Shown here piece by piece: positions 6,712 through 8,263 of a stretch of DNA of 8,263 nucleotides. Source of the DNA: Candidatus Zhuqueibacterota bacterium (GTDB taxonomy: Bacteria; SM23-31; B21-G16); NCBI GenBank assembly GCA_003644825.1, contig QNDJ01000052.1, positions 1-8,263 on the forward strand, in the 5' to 3' direction. Under the pieces are notes generated by a model that was not told where the DNA came from, searched no databases, and saw nothing but the letters and a program-made list of their open reading frames with translations. The position numbers and the translations under genes were made by a program. Each line of letters starts with the position of its first letter. Position 1 is the first letter of the stretch.

Positions 6712-8064
6712 CTAAATTTCTGGTAATACCCATGGTGAACGATACTTTCTACCCACCAATTTTTGTGCCTCTGTATCTCCCACAACCTTTTCTTTTTCAG
6801 GGTCCCAGCTAATATAACGACGTAAACGAACAGCAATGTTTGCCAGATGACATACAGTCGCTGCTTTATGACCAAAGCTTATTTCAGAAACAGGTTTTTC
6901 CCTTGTCTTCATACACTCAATAAAATTCTTAACATGATAAAAATGATAATCCCATGAACCTTCCTGTCGGGGAACCGCTTTCATACGGTATATGCGGTCA
7001 GGACGGCCTAACTTATCTGTTTCTGAATGAACTTCCCATCCTTTCCTGTCCACAACAAGAATACCATTACTTCCATGGAACTCAACACCGTGTTCTCTCT
7101 GCCAGGGTCCTACTCCACAACCGATCATATGCTCCCATAGTAGTGAAAATCCCGGAAATTCTACAATAGATTGTTGGGTATCAGGAGTTTCCATAATATC
7201 ATCCGGAAATCCATACTTTCCACCTATAGCCATTGCTCCAATTGGATCTTCACTCATTGCCCACATAACAACATCTACCATATGGGCACCCCAGTCAGTC
7301 ATCAAACCGCCAGAATAATCCCAGAACCAACGAAATGTAAAATGGAATCTCGCAGGATTAAAAGGGCGTTTGGGAGCCGGCCCCAGCCAGAAATCATAAT
7401 CCACTTCCGGCGGTGGTTCACAATCCAGAGGGTTACCAAGCCCTCCTTTCCAGTCGAGATATGTCCATGAACGAACTAAACGTATTTTGCCCAGATGCCC
7501 CGATTTTACATATCTAACAGCATCCTGAAAATGTTTAGCGCTCCTCTGCTGAGTTCCAACCTGAACAATTCTATTATTACGATGAGCTGCATTTACCATT
7601 ACTCTGCCTTCTTTAATACTTGTGGCAAGGGGTTTTTCCACATACACATCTTTACCAGTCTGACAGGCATATATAACAGGTAGTGCATGCCAGTGGTCTG
7701 GTGTCGCTACAATTACAGCATCTATATCCCTACGGTCCATAATTCTCCTGAAATCCCTGTAACCATCTGGTTTTCTACTCCTGGTTTCTTCAACAATTTT
7801 AATTCCCTCTGCAAGATGCTTTTCATCCACATCAGCAATAGCCAGACATTCAATTTCATTCATACGAAGAAAACTCTTCAAATCAGCTTTTCCCATTCCT
7901 CCACAACCTATAAGAGCAATATGAATTCTGTCATTGGAGCTTACACTTATTTTTCCCTCAGCCTTTATCTTTTCGGAAGGCTCAAAACCCGCTATTATGG
8001 TTGAAGCACCTGCAATTGCAACCGGTGAATTTCCTAAAAATTCACGTCTTGTTATTTTCTTCAT
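6712..8064 (-). CDS. Gfo/Idh/MocA family oxidoreductase with Tat-like signal
   Basis: A 450-residue NAD(P)-dependent dehydrogenase-like protein. It starts MKKITRREFLG, a twin-arginine (Tat) signal motif, followed by a modest hydrophobic stretch (about 12-27). This suggests export of a folded protein with its cofactor already bound, as known for Zymomonas glucose-fructose oxidoreductase. The Rossmann fold shows IALIGCGGMG (about 49-58), ATPDHWH (120-126) and the EKP motif (143-145) whose Lys is usually catalytic. GGLMTDWGAHMVD (about 252-264) carries the conserved Asp and His of the substrate domain. The C-terminal region (HVKNFIECMKTREKPV, then CHLANIAVRLRRYISWDP) resembles the C2-type domain common in Planctomycetes-like genomes. 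The substrate is unknown, probably a sugar, polyol or glycoside. The ATG at 8062-8064 has GGAG about 11 bases upstream, slightly far. It leads the two-gene unit with the kinase. Confidence 0.92.
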   Translation of the reverse strand: MKKITRREFLGNSPVAIAGASTIIAGFEPSEKIKAEGKISVSSNDRIHIALIGCGGMGKADLKSFLRMNEIECLAIADVDEKHLAEGIKIVEETRSRKPDGYRDFRRIMDRRDIDAVIVATPDHWHALPVIYACQTGKDVYVEKPLATSIKEGRVMVNAAHRNNRIVQVGTQQRSAKHFQDAVRYVKSGHLGKIRLVRSWTYLDWKGGLGNPLDCEPPPEVDYDFWLGPAPKRPFNPARFHFTFRWFWDYSGGLMTDWGAHMVDVVMWAMSEDPIGAMAIGGKYGFPDDIMETPDTQQSIVEFPGFSLLWEHMIGCGVGPWQREHGVEFHGSNGILVVDRKGWEVHSETDKLGRPDRIYRMKAVPRQEGSWDYHFYHVKNFIECMKTREKPVSEISFGHKAATVCHLANIAVRLRRYISWDPEKEKVVGDTEAQKLVGRKYRSPWVLPEI

Positions 8065-8102
8065 TCTTATTATATCTCCGTTTTTAATTCTATTTAAAAA
8101 AT

Positions 8103-8131
8103 AATATACAAAGCATAAAATATATTTTCAA
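8103..8131 (-). promoter_or_regulatory. Candidate sigma-A-type promoter for the oxidoreductase-kinase unit
   Basis: On the minus strand TTGAAA (8126-8131) and TATATT (8103-8108) are spaced by exactly 17 bases, each one mismatch from consensus. The start site would be near 8096, giving a leader of about 30 bases before the ATG at 8064. The rest of the 199 bases upstream of the gene is AT-rich, with no gene seen on either strand, and contains only the dyad at 8230-8248. Confidence 0.65.
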
Positions 8132-8229
8132 TTTATTTTATTCTAAATAAAACTTGATTTTCTTATATCTTTTTATAATTTTACAACAAACATTTTTATG
8201 AATAAAAACAGGTTATGTTTATGTATTTC

Positions 8230-8248
8230 TTGAAACATATTGCTTCAA
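8230..8248. repeat. Imperfect dyad, possible operator
   Basis: TTGAAACA and TGCTTCAA form an inverted repeat with 7 of 8 positions paired around a three-base centre. It lies about 100 bases upstream of the predicted oxidoreductase promoter. A dimeric regulator could bind such a site, but this is a single instance in AT-rich DNA close to the window edge, and it may belong to a gene beyond it. Confidence 0.3.
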
Positions 8249-8263
8249 AGATATCTGTTATTC

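Noticed and set aside
6660-6875. Minus-strand frame of 71 codons overlapping the end of the oxidoreductase and the kinase start
   Set aside because: It is an alternative frame of the oxidoreductase C-terminus, whose own frame matches the family to its last residues.
7687-8004. Plus-strand open frame of 105 codons opposite the oxidoreductase
   Set aside because: It is antisense to the Rossmann domain, with no recognisable motif or ribosome site.

Overview
The window is AT-rich bacterial chromosome dominated by housekeeping genes. After one truncated plus-strand gene at the left edge, every recognisable gene from 429 to 8064 is on the minus strand. The organism cannot be named from this sequence. 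Strong Shine-Dalgarno sites, a perfect CIRCE operator, a long (Alu-containing) SRP RNA and the order SRP RNA-dnaX-ebfC-recR recall Firmicutes. The Tat-type Gfo/Idh/MocA oxidoreductase and the glucuronokinase-like GHMP kinase are more typical of genomes from uncultured or Planctomycetes-like lineages. An uncultured AT-rich bacterium outside the well-studied phyla is my best guess, held with low confidence.

Layout from left to right: the C-terminal end of a TPR protein (1-354, plus strand); a strong hairpin terminator (387-418) between it and groL; groL and groS (429-2376), preceded in transcription order by a CIRCE operator and a sigma-A-like promoter (2416-2484); recR, ebfC and dnaX (2595-5199), each separated by 14 bases; a long SRP RNA (about 5248-5530) just upstream of dnaX; a tRNA-Ala(CGC) (5537-5609) ending about six bases before the SRP RNA; a GHMP kinase resembling plant glucuronokinase (5675-6670); and a secreted-type Gfo/Idh/MocA oxidoreductase (6712-8064) with its own promoter (8103-8131). 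No gap without a gene exceeds 300 bases.

The genes fall into three minus-strand units. The first is oxidoreductase plus sugar kinase, probably carbohydrate or uronate metabolism. The second is tRNA-Ala, SRP RNA, dnaX, ebfC and recR, serving translation, protein targeting, replication and recombinational repair. The third is the HrcA/CIRCE-controlled groES-groEL chaperonin operon. The most noteworthy points are the plant-type glucuronokinase homologue, the tight tRNA-SRP RNA tandem, two broken base pairs in the tRNA, and an A7 slip site in dnaX placed where a gamma-like short product would end.
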